Positions 9,657 to 18,285 of a stretch of DNA of 44,263 bases are shown piece by piece. The notes under the pieces were generated by a model. That model made no database searches, was not told the DNA's origin, and saw only the letters and a program-made list of their open reading frames with translations. The translations under genes were made by a program, and so were the position numbers. The stretch spans positions 1 to 44,263 of the forward strand of contig JAGVZI010000006.1 of assembly GCA_018302705.1 (NCBI GenBank), read 5' to 3'. The stretch comes from Candidatus Woesearchaeota archaeon (lineage in GTDB: Archaea; Nanobdellota; Nanobdellia; SCGC-AAA011-G17; ARS1403). Position 1 is the first letter of the stretch. The number at the start of each line of letters is the position of its first letter.

Positions 9657-9759
9657 AGGGCAGAGAGGGATTCGAATTCGAGAGTTTAAGATTTTTCTTA
9701 AAACTTCCCCCGAACAACCGCTCTGCAGGCGGTGCCGTTAACCGCTTCGGTATCTGCCC
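9657..9759 (-). tRNA. tRNA-Cys(GCA) with a 30-nt intron in the T arm (53/54; intron 9677-9706)
   Basis: GGGCAGA/TCTGCCC acceptor, ACCGC-CTGCAGA-GCGGT anticodon arm, GGGGG-TTCGAAT-CCCTC T arm after intron removal, U73 discriminator. Confidence 0.88.
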
Positions 9760-9886
9760 TTGATACAATCTTCATTTATTAACTTTAAAAAGTTTTGTTT
9801 TTATTTATAGCAGAATGTATTCGCTTATTTTATGATTGTCAAAACCTATATCTTTTCAAAAGTAAATTTATTTCTATCAATCTGAG

Positions 9887-10009
9887 CGGGCCCGACGCGA
9901 TTCGAACGCGCGACCCTCAGCTTACTTCTTTTTGAATAGAAGGTTCACCTTTGCATAAGCTTTTCTAAAGCTTGAATCTGATGCTCTATCCAAACTGAGC
10001 TACGGGCCC
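9887..10009 (-). tRNA. tRNA-Arg(TCT) with two introns (9944-9977, 34 nt at 30/31; 9923-9936, 14 nt at 37/38)
   Basis: GGGCCCG/CGGGCCC acceptor, intact D and T arms; spliced anticodon arm TCAGC-CTTCTAA-GCTGA; G73; BHB helices CTTC:GAAG and CATC:GGTG. Confidence 0.85.
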
Positions 10010-10141
10010 ATAGTAGATTTGGAACATTTTTTGTTTAAAAAGCTTTATATATCCATATTATTTATATTTTTAGATGGGAAAATATCAAAAACATAGCAAT
10101 TTTGATTTGGTTTTTCCTAGATTGGCTCTTCTTATTTTATT

Positions 10142-10489
10142 GTGATAGCGCGAGATGAACTAATTTTGTCTCGCATTTTTGATAAGATAGAAGTGCCTAT
10201 AAATCATTGGGAGATAAGAATGGACAACTATAGAAATAAGGAAGGAGGAAGTAGGAGGGGGAATGGAAATGCAACTATCCTTGTAGGAAGATCTAGGGGA
10301 AGAGAGGGATGGGATTGGACTAAATATTGGTCTAGTGGCAGTCGTAGAGGAAATTTCCCTAATGTGGAAAGACTGGAATCTTTTTTGGAGGATGAATCTT
10401 CTAAATCGGGCATTATAATAATAGCAGCGAAGGGTAGCAGTGAAAAGACTTATACCTTAGTGGAAAAATGGAATCGGATGTATGGTTAA
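10142..10489 (+). CDS. Hypothetical protein (115 aa)
   Basis: Open ORF with a GTG start; TATA-like sequence upstream. Confidence 0.4.
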   Translation: MIARDELILSRIFDKIEVPINHWEIRMDNYRNKEGGSRRGNGNATILVGRSRGREGWDWTKYWSSGSRRGNFPNVERLESFLEDESSKSGIIIIAAKGSSEKTYTLVEKWNRMYG

Positions 10490-10524
10490 CAACCTTTTTA
10501 AATTATAAATAGTTTGTGATTAGA

Positions 10525-12993
10525 ATGAAAGAATTTAGAGACATTGAATTAAAATGGCAGAAGAAGTGGGAGAAAGATAAAATTTTTGAGGCTAAAGATA
10601 AGGGAAAGAAGTGCTATATACTTGAGATGTTTCCGTATCCCTCGGGGTTTGGACTGCATTTAGGGCATACCTTCAATTATTCTATCGGGGATGCTTGCGC
10701 GAGATTTAAACGAGCTAAAGGATTTAATGTTTTTTATCCAATGGGATATGATGCTTTTGGTCTGCCTGCTGAAAATGCTGCGATAAAAGAAAAAATTCAT
10801 CCTAAAAAATATACTGAGCAGAGCATAAAAAATTTTATTTTCCAGCAGAAAAGACTCGGGCTTAGCTATGACTGGAATAGACTGATTAAAACCTGCGATC
10901 CTTCTTATTATAAATGGAATCAGTGGCTGTTCCTGAAATTTTTGGAGAAAAACCTTGCATATAGAGCAAAGGCTCCTGTTAACTGGTGCGATAATTGCGG
11001 CACTGTTCTTGCTAATGAACAAGTTGAAGACGGGGAATGCTGGAGATGCCACAATAAAGTTAGTGTTAAACAGTTAGAGCAATGGTTCTTGAGAATTACC
11101 AAATATGCCGACGAGCTCCTTAAAGACGTTAATAAATTAAATTGGGATGAGAGGATAAAAATTATGCAGAGGAATTGGATTGGAAGAAGCGAAGGGGTTG
11201 AGATTGATTTCAAATTAAAAAACAGCGACGAGAAATTAAAGGTTTTTACGACCAGACCGGATACCTTATGGGGCGTTACTTTTGTGGTAATGGCTCCTGA
11301 AAACCCAAAAGTAGCTGAGCTTGTTAAAGGAACTAAATATGAAAAGGAACTAAAGTATTTTATTGACAAGGTTGTTATTGAGGAGAAATATGAGCGGGCT
11401 GCGGAGGAAAAAGAAAAAGAGGGTTTGTTTACTGGGAGATATGCTGTGAATCCTGTTAATGGCGATGTTGTTCCCATATATATTGCAAATTTTGTTCTGC
11501 TTGAGTATGGAACGGGGGCGGTGATGGCTGTCCCTGCGCATGACCAGAGAGACTTTGAGTTTGCCAGGAAATATAAAATCCCTATTAAGGTCGTTATAAA
11601 ACCCAAAGAATATGAGCTTGACGGGGAGAAGATGATGAGGGCTTATGTTGATCCCGGGATTGTGGTAAATTCTGATAAGCTGTTTAATGGAATGAATAAT
11701 TTGGAAGCGATAAAAGAAATAATCAAGTATCTGGAAAAAAATAAAACAGGAAAGAGGGCTGTGCATTATAAATTGAGAGACTGGCTAATTTCAAGACAGA
11801 GATACTGGGGAACCCCCATTCCAATTGTTTATTGCGATAAATGCGGGATTGTTCCTGCTGATATTCCTGTTCTACTTCCTGAGGATGCTGAGTTCTCTGG
11901 CAAGGGAAACCCCCTGGCTAAAAACGAGAAATTTGTCCATGTTAAATGCCCTGAATGCGATGGAAATGCGAAAAGAGAGACGGACACTATGGATACTTTC
12001 TTTGATTCGAGCTGGTATTTTTTGAGATACTGCGACAATAAAAATGAGAAGAAAATTTTTGATGCCAGGAAAATTGAAAAATGGATGCCGGTTGACCAAT
12101 ACATTGGGGGGGCTGAGCATGCTGTCCTTCATTTACTTTATGCAAGATTCTTTGTAAAAGCGATGAGAGACATGGGGATGCTGAAAATCGACGAGCCCTT
12201 CACCAGTCTATTTAATCAAGGGATGATAAATAAAAATGGAGCTAGGATGAGCAAATCTAAAGGGAATATCGTTGACCCGATGGAAACAATCGAAAAATAC
12301 GGCGCCGATACTCTGAGGACCTACCTCTTGTTCATGGGCGATCCTGGAAAGACGAGAGAATGGGATGATGAGGGCATTGAGGGCGTTTACAGATTCTTGA
12401 AGAAGATTTATTCATTTAGGAATAAAACAAAATCCAAGTCGAACATCAGGGATAAAATATTTGAAAGCAAATTAAACAAAAATATCAAGGAGATTACTTC
12501 TGATATTGAAGAGTTTAAATTTAACTTGGCTATCAGCAAATTAATGCAGCTGGTTAATTTTATTTACAACAATAAGGAAAATATTTCATTGGGAGTTTTT
12601 GAAAATAGTTTCAGGAAAATTTTAGTTGTGCTTAGCTGCTTTGCTCCGCACATTTCCGAGGAATTATACGAGGGAGGATATGTTTCTCTCTCAAAATGGC
12701 CTGAAGTTGAGGAGGATAAGATCGATAAAAACCTTGAGAAAGAGGAGGAACAAATTGAGAAATTGATCGAGGATATAAATCACGTTGCTAAACTAGTTAA
12801 AAAAGAAATCAAGAAATGCTTTGTTTATGTTTTGCCTAAGGAAGAAAAAATTTACGAGGATAATATTGAAGATATTTCCAGAAGAACTGGCTTTGAAATG
12901 AAAATATTTTCTGTTGCTGACAAAGAAAAATATGATCCTGAAGGAAAAAGTAAAAAAACTAAGGCTGGAAAGCCTGCTTTGTATTTGGAATGA
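10525..12993 (+). CDS. leuS: Leucyl-tRNA synthetase, bacterial-type
   Basis: FPYPSGFGLHLGH, GYDAFGLPAENAAI, MSKSKGN and FMGDPGKTREWDDEGIEG; about 820 aa. Confidence 0.95.
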   Translation: MKEFRDIELKWQKKWEKDKIFEAKDKGKKCYILEMFPYPSGFGLHLGHTFNYSIGDACARFKRAKGFNVFYPMGYDAFGLPAENAAIKEKIHPKKYTEQSIKNFIFQQKRLGLSYDWNRLIKTCDPSYYKWNQWLFLKFLEKNLAYRAKAPVNWCDNCGTVLANEQVEDGECWRCHNKVSVKQLEQWFLRITKYADELLKDVNKLNWDERIKIMQRNWIGRSEGVEIDFKLKNSDEKLKVFTTRPDTLWGVTFVVMAPENPKVAELVKGTKYEKELKYFIDKVVIEEKYERAAEEKEKEGLFTGRYAVNPVNGDVVPIYIANFVLLEYGTGAVMAVPAHDQRDFEFARKYKIPIKVVIKPKEYELDGEKMMRAYVDPGIVVNSDKLFNGMNNLEAIKEIIKYLEKNKTGKRAVHYKLRDWLISRQRYWGTPIPIVYCDKCGIVPADIPVLLPEDAEFSGKGNPLAKNEKFVHVKCPECDGNAKRETDTMDTFFDSSWYFLRYCDNKNEKKIFDARKIEKWMPVDQYIGGAEHAVLHLLYARFFVKAMRDMGMLKIDEPFTSLFNQGMINKNGARMSKSKGNIVDPMETIEKYGADTLRTYLLFMGDPGKTREWDDEGIEGVYRFLKKIYSFRNKTKSKSNIRDKIFESKLNKNIKEITSDIEEFKFNLAISKLMQLVNFIYNNKENISLGVFENSFRKILVVLSCFAPHISEELYEGGYVSLSKWPEVEEDKIDKNLEKEEEQIEKLIEDINHVAKLVKKEIKKCFVYVLPKEEKIYEDNIEDISRRTGFEMKIFSVADKEKYDPEGKSKKTKAGKPALYLE

Positions 12994-13075
12994 TTTATTG
13001 TAGAATGATGAAAATGTTTGACTTAAAGATTTAAAATTCTTTTTTGTTTATTCAGTCTATTTATGAGGAGAATAA

Positions 13076-13450
13076 CTATTTTACCTTCTTCATAATATAA
13101 GGTTTCATTTCATTTATGTTTTCCTTAATATTTCCTATATCTGTTTTTATCGAAGATATATCTTTTTCTGTTGTGATAACTCGTTCTTTTAAAGGATTAA
13201 GATAAACTTTGTATATTGCAAACGAACCGCTTAAAGCAGTTATCATGAATTGCCAGAAGGCGGGAATTGCGGTAATTATTTCTTCTATTGGGTCATTGGT
13301 GGTTAGGGATAATACAAAGAAAAATATCATTAGTAAAATGAAAAAGATTGACAGGTTATAAAAAAACTCCTTTTTATTATGCTTAAATAGATAATAAAAT
13401 ATAAGCGATACTATAAGTGCAATAATATACAAAAACAGATATAGGCCCAT
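13076..13450 (-). CDS. Membrane protein with C-terminal coiled coil (124 aa)
   Basis: Three hydrophobic segments then EKDISSIKTDIGNIKENINEMKP. Confidence 0.55.
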   Translation of the reverse strand: MGLYLFLYIIALIVSLIFYYLFKHNKKEFFYNLSIFFILLMIFFFVLSLTTNDPIEEIITAIPAFWQFMITALSGSFAIYKVYLNPLKERVITTEKDISSIKTDIGNIKENINEMKPYIMKKVK

Positions 13451-13587
13451 AAGATTGAGATGCCTCTTTTTATATATAAATATACTTTACCACCCACTAG
13501 ACTCAACAGCTGAAACAAAATTTATTATTTAATCTATTAGCAAAGCATTCATAGAAAGATATTTATACGTTATCTTTTCTCTCTTAG

Positions 13588-14157
13588 ATGATGGAGAGAA
13601 ATCATATTGTTTTAATTGTTATTGCTGTACTTGTTCTTGTTGTTAGTCTTTCTGGAAATTTTTTTAATGCTTCTACTGGAAGAGCAACTGACAACATACT
13701 AGATTGCGAGGACACTGATTCCGGCATTGATGATAAAGTCGGCGGCAATGTCATAGGCAGTTTTGATCCAACTAAACCCAGAACGGATTTTTGCGTTAAC
13801 TCTACTACCCTTGGAGAATATTATTGCGATAAGGCGAGAAGTGATGGCGCTGTGAAAGAAATTTTTTGCGAAATTGGATGCACTTCTGAAGGAGGATTTG
13901 GTGTTTGTAAAGTTGCTGGAGCTGAGAGTGTGAGATGCGAGTCTGGATGCAGCTATAATGGAGAATGTCTGCCTGTCGGCACAAGAGTTGCTGGAAGGTA
14001 CTGTGACTTTACTCAGGCTTTAAGAGTGCAGAAAGAAGATGCTTGCGATAATAATTATGAGTGTAAAAGCAACCTATGTATTTCTGGGAGCTGCTTGAGT
14101 GAAGAGGGCGGCGTGAACTTCTTGAATGATGTTGAGAAGACTTATTTTTGGGAATAA
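13588..14157 (+). CDS. Secreted/membrane-anchored Cys-rich protein
   Basis: N-terminal TM/signal, many Cys residues; TATA-like element upstream. Confidence 0.65.
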   Translation: MMERNHIVLIVIAVLVLVVSLSGNFFNASTGRATDNILDCEDTDSGIDDKVGGNVIGSFDPTKPRTDFCVNSTTLGEYYCDKARSDGAVKEIFCEIGCTSEGGFGVCKVAGAESVRCESGCSYNGECLPVGTRVAGRYCDFTQALRVQKEDACDNNYECKSNLCISGSCLSEEGGVNFLNDVEKTYFWE

Positions 14158-14215
14158 TTAAAATTCATAATCCCTTTGCATAATGTTTTTAAACTTCTTT
14201 TATAATCCGTTTGCT

Positions 14216-16087
14216 ATGAAATCAAGCGAGCTTAAGAAAAAATACATTGAATTTTTCAAGAAGAAAGGGCATAAAGAAATTATTAATGCGCCCCTTGTTC
14301 CTGAGAATGATCCTACTGTCTTGTTTACAACTGCAGGGATGCATCCTCTTGTTCCTTTTTTGCTTGGAGAGAAACATCCTGCTGGAAAAAGATTAGTTAA
14401 TGTGCAGAAATGCATAAGGACTGGAGACATTGATGAAGTTGGGGATGAAGTGCATCTAACTTTTTTTGAGATGCTCGGGAATTGGAGCCTGGGAGATTAT
14501 TTCAAGGAAGGTGCTATAAAGATGAGCTATGAATTCTTAACTGAAGTTTTAGGGCTGGATAAAAACAGAATTGGAGTTAGCTGCTTTTTGGGGGACGAAG
14601 ATGCTGAAAGAGATAATACTTCTGCTAATGCTTGGGAGAAACTAGGTATTCCTAAAGAAAGAATAGTCTTCCTGGGCAAGGAGGATAACTGGTGGGGACC
14701 TGCTGGGAATACCGGACCGTGCGGGCCTGATACTGAAATATTTTACTATGCTGGAAAAAATATTCCCAAGAAATTTAATCCCAGAGATAAAAAGTGGGTT
14801 GAAATCTGGAATGATGTGTTCATGGAGTATAATAAGATAAAAGGAGGGGGGGTTGAATTATTAGAGCAGAAGAATGTTGATACTGGGATGGGTATTGAAA
14901 GGACTGTTGCTGTTTTGAACGGATTTTCTGACGTTTATGAAATTGATGTGCTGAAATCTTTGATGGAAAAAGTGAGCAAAATTGCGAGGGGTGAGGATGT
15001 TAGAAGCAAGAGGATAATTGTGGATCATCTAAGGGCTGCAGCATTTATTTTGAATGAAGGGATTGCTCCCAGCAACTTGGAAAGGGGATATGTATTAAGG
15101 CGATTAATAAGAAGAGCAATAAGGCATGGAAGATTACTGGGGATCCAGGATAGGTTCTGCAAAGAGATAGTTAAAGAGGTCTTTATCGTATATAAATGGA
15201 ATTATTTTTTTAGAGAGCAATTTATTTTAGATGAGGTCGGGAAAGAGGAAGAGAAATTTGCGAGCACTTTAGAGCAAGGATTGAAAATCACAGAGAAAAT
15301 TTTTAGCAAAAAAACTCCGATTAAAAAAGAGAAATATCTAAAGTTGATGCAGTTGCCTAATCATGTGGAGATTTTGAAAGATTTGTGGAATAAAAAACAA
15401 GCTGGGAAGGATTATTCAATAAAAGAAGCGAAAATATCCAAGAAAGAAATCGACAAGGCGATTATAACTGGGAAAGAAGGATTTTTGCTGTATCAATCTT
15501 ACGGCTTTCCTGCGGAGATGATTATAGAATTAGCGATGGAAAAAAATCTGCTTTTCCATAGGGGCGGGTTTAGAATGGAGCTTGAAAAACATCAGGAATT
15601 AAGCAGAACTGCCATGGCTGGAAGATTTAAATCCGGGCTGGTTGATCATTCTGAAAAAACTACCAGGCTGCATACAGCAACCCACCTGTTATTGCAGGCC
15701 TTGAGGAATATCTTAGGGGATAAAAATATAATCCAGAAAGGAAGCAATATTACTGCAGATAGATTAAGATTTGATTTTAACTTTCCTAGAAAACTAACTG
15801 ATGATGAGATCAAGAAAATAGAGGGGGAGGTTAATGAGCAGATTATAAAAGGCTTGGAAGTAAATTGGAAGGAGGTGAAATTAATCGACGCTAAAAAAAT
15901 CGGGATCACCGGGGTGTTTGAGCACAAGTATGGAGACAGAGTGAAAGCTTACTTCATTGGAGACTACAGCAAGGAATTATGCTCCGGGCCCCATGTGACT
16001 AATACCAATGAACTGAGAAAATTTAAAATCATTAAGGAAGAAAGTAGCAGCGCGGGAGTGAGAAGAATAAAGGCTGTGCTGGAATGA
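14216..16087 (+). CDS. alaS: Alanyl-tRNA synthetase, bacterial-type, lacking C-terminal DHHA1/C-Ala region
   Basis: AlaRS aminoacylation core, HTATHLL and CSGPHV editing motifs, ends just after the SAD domain; TTTTATAAT box suggests ATG at 14216. Confidence 0.95.
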   Translation: MKSSELKKKYIEFFKKKGHKEIINAPLVPENDPTVLFTTAGMHPLVPFLLGEKHPAGKRLVNVQKCIRTGDIDEVGDEVHLTFFEMLGNWSLGDYFKEGAIKMSYEFLTEVLGLDKNRIGVSCFLGDEDAERDNTSANAWEKLGIPKERIVFLGKEDNWWGPAGNTGPCGPDTEIFYYAGKNIPKKFNPRDKKWVEIWNDVFMEYNKIKGGGVELLEQKNVDTGMGIERTVAVLNGFSDVYEIDVLKSLMEKVSKIARGEDVRSKRIIVDHLRAAAFILNEGIAPSNLERGYVLRRLIRRAIRHGRLLGIQDRFCKEIVKEVFIVYKWNYFFREQFILDEVGKEEEKFASTLEQGLKITEKIFSKKTPIKKEKYLKLMQLPNHVEILKDLWNKKQAGKDYSIKEAKISKKEIDKAIITGKEGFLLYQSYGFPAEMIIELAMEKNLLFHRGGFRMELEKHQELSRTAMAGRFKSGLVDHSEKTTRLHTATHLLLQALRNILGDKNIIQKGSNITADRLRFDFNFPRKLTDDEIKKIEGEVNEQIIKGLEVNWKEVKLIDAKKIGITGVFEHKYGDRVKAYFIGDYSKELCSGPHVTNTNELRKFKIIKEESSSAGVRRIKAVLE

Positions 16088-16090
16088 TTT

Positions 16091-16174
16091 ATGTTATTGG
16101 TAACATATTTAATGTGATTTGTAACGTAAAGTAAGTGACGAGTAACATATATTATGTGATTTATCACAGAAAGA
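16091..16174. repeat. Four tandem 21-bp units, each with a 12-bp dyad GTKA-N4-TMAC (operator-like array)
   Basis: GTTATTGGTAAC (16093), GTGATTTGTAAC (16114), GTGACGAGTAAC (16135), GTGATTTATCAC (16156); exact 21-bp phase. Confidence 0.88.
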
Positions 16175-16203
16175 TATTTATATTTGTATTTAGTATTAAT
16201 ATT

Positions 16204-16623
16204 ATGACAACTGTTGAAGAGCATGAAAAAATAATCAAAGAATTTTTGGATGATATAAATGAAAAAATAAGAGCTAATCTTCTTATAGAAAGACAGAAAA
16301 TCATCGGCTTTGCTGCATCTGAAGCTGCTGTTAATTTATTTGCTCTCTTACTTCGTAAAAAGGCTCTTGTTGAACCTGGTTTTAATGCTAATCATAGATT
16401 TTTTGCTTCTCAAAGAATTGCTGAAAAGAGATTCATGAAGCTTGATATTCCTAAGAAAGGAGAGTTAATAAACCTCTTGATTGATCAGGAGAGTTATAGG
16501 AATAAATTATGTTATGGGAAGGATAAGAAGGCTAATCTTGTTAATTTTGCGATAGAAAATTTGTTTAAAATAAAAAACCTTATTGACTCTGTTTTGGAGG
16601 AAAAAAATGACAGAACCGGCTGA
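16204..16623 (+). CDS. HEPN-like protein, partner of downstream MNT nucleotidyltransferase
   Basis: All-helical ~139-aa protein, overlaps MNT gene by 17 nt; YRNKLCYG resembles the HEPN R-x4-6-H region. Confidence 0.6.
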   Translation: MTTVEEHEKIIKEFLDDINEKIRANLLIERQKIIGFAASEAAVNLFALLLRKKALVEPGFNANHRFFASQRIAEKRFMKLDIPKKGELINLLIDQESYRNKLCYGKDKKANLVNFAIENLFKIKNLIDSVLEEKNDRTG

Positions 16624-17254
16624 TAAACTTCTTTCTTATGTGTATGATTTCTTATCGATGGTTTTTGAAGATTTAAGTATAAAGGGCAGGATTAGAAACG
16701 TTATCCTATTTGGATCAGTAGCTAAAGGAACTTATGATAAAGAAAGCGATATAGATTTATTTTTTGACGTTAAAGATAGATTGGGCATTAAAAACGTTGA
16801 AAAAAATTTGAGATCGATTTTGAACTCTTTTGAAGTGAAAGCCGAAAGGACTTGGAATTTGAAAGGAATTAGATTGCCTGTAAATTTTATTGTTGGCTCC
16901 CTAGAGGATGAAACTTGGAAAAATTTAAAGGATGAAATTATTAGTTCTGGTGTTGTACTATATGGTTCTTACAAAGAAATTCCGGATAATCTTAAATATT
17001 GTTATGTATTCTATTATTCTTTAAGGAACTTAAATAGGAAAGATAAAATGAAATTCATAAGGAGGATTTTTGGTTACAGTTTAAAGAGAGGTAAAAAAGA
17101 GTATAAACAAATGGGATTGTTGGACGAAATTAGGGGCTTTAAACTGAGCTCTAATGCCATTTTAATTTCTGGCGATGATATTTTAAAGGTAAAAAATTTA
17201 TTTAATGAGTTTAGAATAAAATATCGTGTAAAGGAAACCTGGGTAAGAGAATAA
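16607..17254 (+). CDS. MNT-type nucleotidyltransferase with C-terminal extension
   Basis: NVILFGSVAKGTYDKESDIDLFF motif; GGAGG SD in front of ATG 16607. Confidence 0.85.
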   Translation: MTEPADKLLSYVYDFLSMVFEDLSIKGRIRNVILFGSVAKGTYDKESDIDLFFDVKDRLGIKNVEKNLRSILNSFEVKAERTWNLKGIRLPVNFIVGSLEDETWKNLKDEIISSGVVLYGSYKEIPDNLKYCYVFYYSLRNLNRKDKMKFIRRIFGYSLKRGKKEYKQMGLLDEIRGFKLSSNAILISGDDILKVKNLFNEFRIKYRVKETWVRE

Positions 17255-17336
17255 AAATTTGACTCCTGAATGAAATTTAGCTAGAACATATCCTACAAGA
17301 GAGATGGATAGGTTGAATTATCAAAGGGCTTTTGGA

Positions 17337-17726
17337 TTATAGGTTTCTTATCTTTTCTCTTAGCCTGTCGATCTCCAAATCCAATCCTGATTTTTCTGTT
17401 TCTTTTCCCAAGATTGTTTCCTGCTTCCTCTGCTTCTTTATTTCTTCCTTTATCAGAACCTTTTTAGAAACATCTTCTTTTATTTTTTCGTGCTTGATTT
17501 CTGTTAAACGAGGTAGCTCTTCTTCCTCCAGCTTTGTCCTTAAAATTTTTACTTCTTCGAATAGCCTTCTTAATTCAGCCTTTTTTCTGCCCTCAAGACT
17601 TTTTAATTTTTTAAATTCGTGCATTGATTTTAGAGCTTCTGCAGTCGAGATGGCTGATTCAAGCAGGGTTTTTCTAACGAGAATAGGGTTCTTTATCTGC
17701 GCGTGGAGTAATTTGCCTTTTTGCAT
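17337..17726 (-). CDS. Coiled-coil protein
   Basis: Heptad-rich Lys/Glu/Leu sequence; next to second coiled-coil gene. Confidence 0.6.
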   Translation of the reverse strand: MQKGKLLHAQIKNPILVRKTLLESAISTAEALKSMHEFKKLKSLEGRKKAELRRLFEEVKILRTKLEEEELPRLTEIKHEKIKEDVSKKVLIKEEIKKQRKQETILGKETEKSGLDLEIDRLREKIRNL

Positions 17727-17739
17727 TGTACATCATGTT

Positions 17740-18138
17740 TCAAATTTCAAACAGGTTGTTGTCGACTAATGTCAGCTTTTCCTTTATGTCGTTAATTGTG
17801 TTCTGCCATTCTTCAATCTCTGCTTCCTCTTTCTTTTTTAACTCCCTTAATTCATTCAGAACTGCCTGTGCTGTTCTTAGCTTTTCCTTGATTACTTCTA
17901 AAGTGTCTATTGCCTCTTTATATTTTTCAACCTTGACGAAAATAGCTTTTTCTTCAGGAACTGCCAGTGGCCTTTCTCCATGGCTAAAGTCTTGGTCTTG
18001 AACTGCCCTTTTTATATTATCTAGAGATGAAGGGAAAGCTGGCTCGTATGTTGGAAAGTTATGCTCTGGTAATCCTGGAAAAACAGGGGGCCTTATTTTT
18101 TGTTTTGTTTCGTCTTTTTTCTTTTTGAATAATGCCAT
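17740..18138 (-). CDS. Coiled-coil protein with Pro-rich N-terminus
   Basis: MALFKKKKDETKQKIRPPVFPGLPEHNFPTYEP then long coiled coil. Confidence 0.6.
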   Translation of the reverse strand: MALFKKKKDETKQKIRPPVFPGLPEHNFPTYEPAFPSSLDNIKRAVQDQDFSHGERPLAVPEEKAIFVKVEKYKEAIDTLEVIKEKLRTAQAVLNELRELKKKEEAEIEEWQNTINDIKEKLTLVDNNLFEI

Positions 18139-18285
18139 TACTATAACCTCTTAATGAGGACTAAAAATCTCATTCTTTATTAACTTTTTCTTATTATTTA
18201 TATGTAGTGAACAATACCGGGAACCTGCACAGACAATAAGACATAGAAAATTATATAAAGCATTATCTGGAATTTATACTGATTT

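Noticed and set aside
9657-9759. Class II tRNA with a long variable arm
   Set aside because: Anticodon is GCA (Cys), and the T stem only forms when the 30-nt insert is removed
9887-10009. Reading the tRNA as Leu(CAA), Met(CAT) or Thr(CGT) with a single intron
   Set aside because: These give a 31-39 mismatch and no BHB; Leu would need a long variable arm. The two-intron Arg(TCT) model gives full pairing and two BHBs
10074-10489. Single gene starting at ATG 10074 (MGKYQKHSNFDLVFPRLALLILL) broken by a frameshift
   Set aside because: Frames differ and no similarity supports the fusion; left as a separate 115-aa ORF
10920-11606. 228-aa minus-strand ORF inside leuS
   Set aside because: Antisense shadow of a clearly coding gene
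16091-16174. CRISPR array
   Set aside because: Units are only 21 bp with no repeat/spacer division; dyads and promoter position fit operators better
15964-16224. Minus-strand ORF with repeated YVTNHI
   Set aside because: The heptapeptide repeat simply reflects the 21-bp DNA repeats; antisense to alaS end
17332-18001. Plus-strand ORFs opposite the coiled-coil genes
   Set aside because: Antisense shadows of Lys/Glu-rich coiled-coil coding sequence
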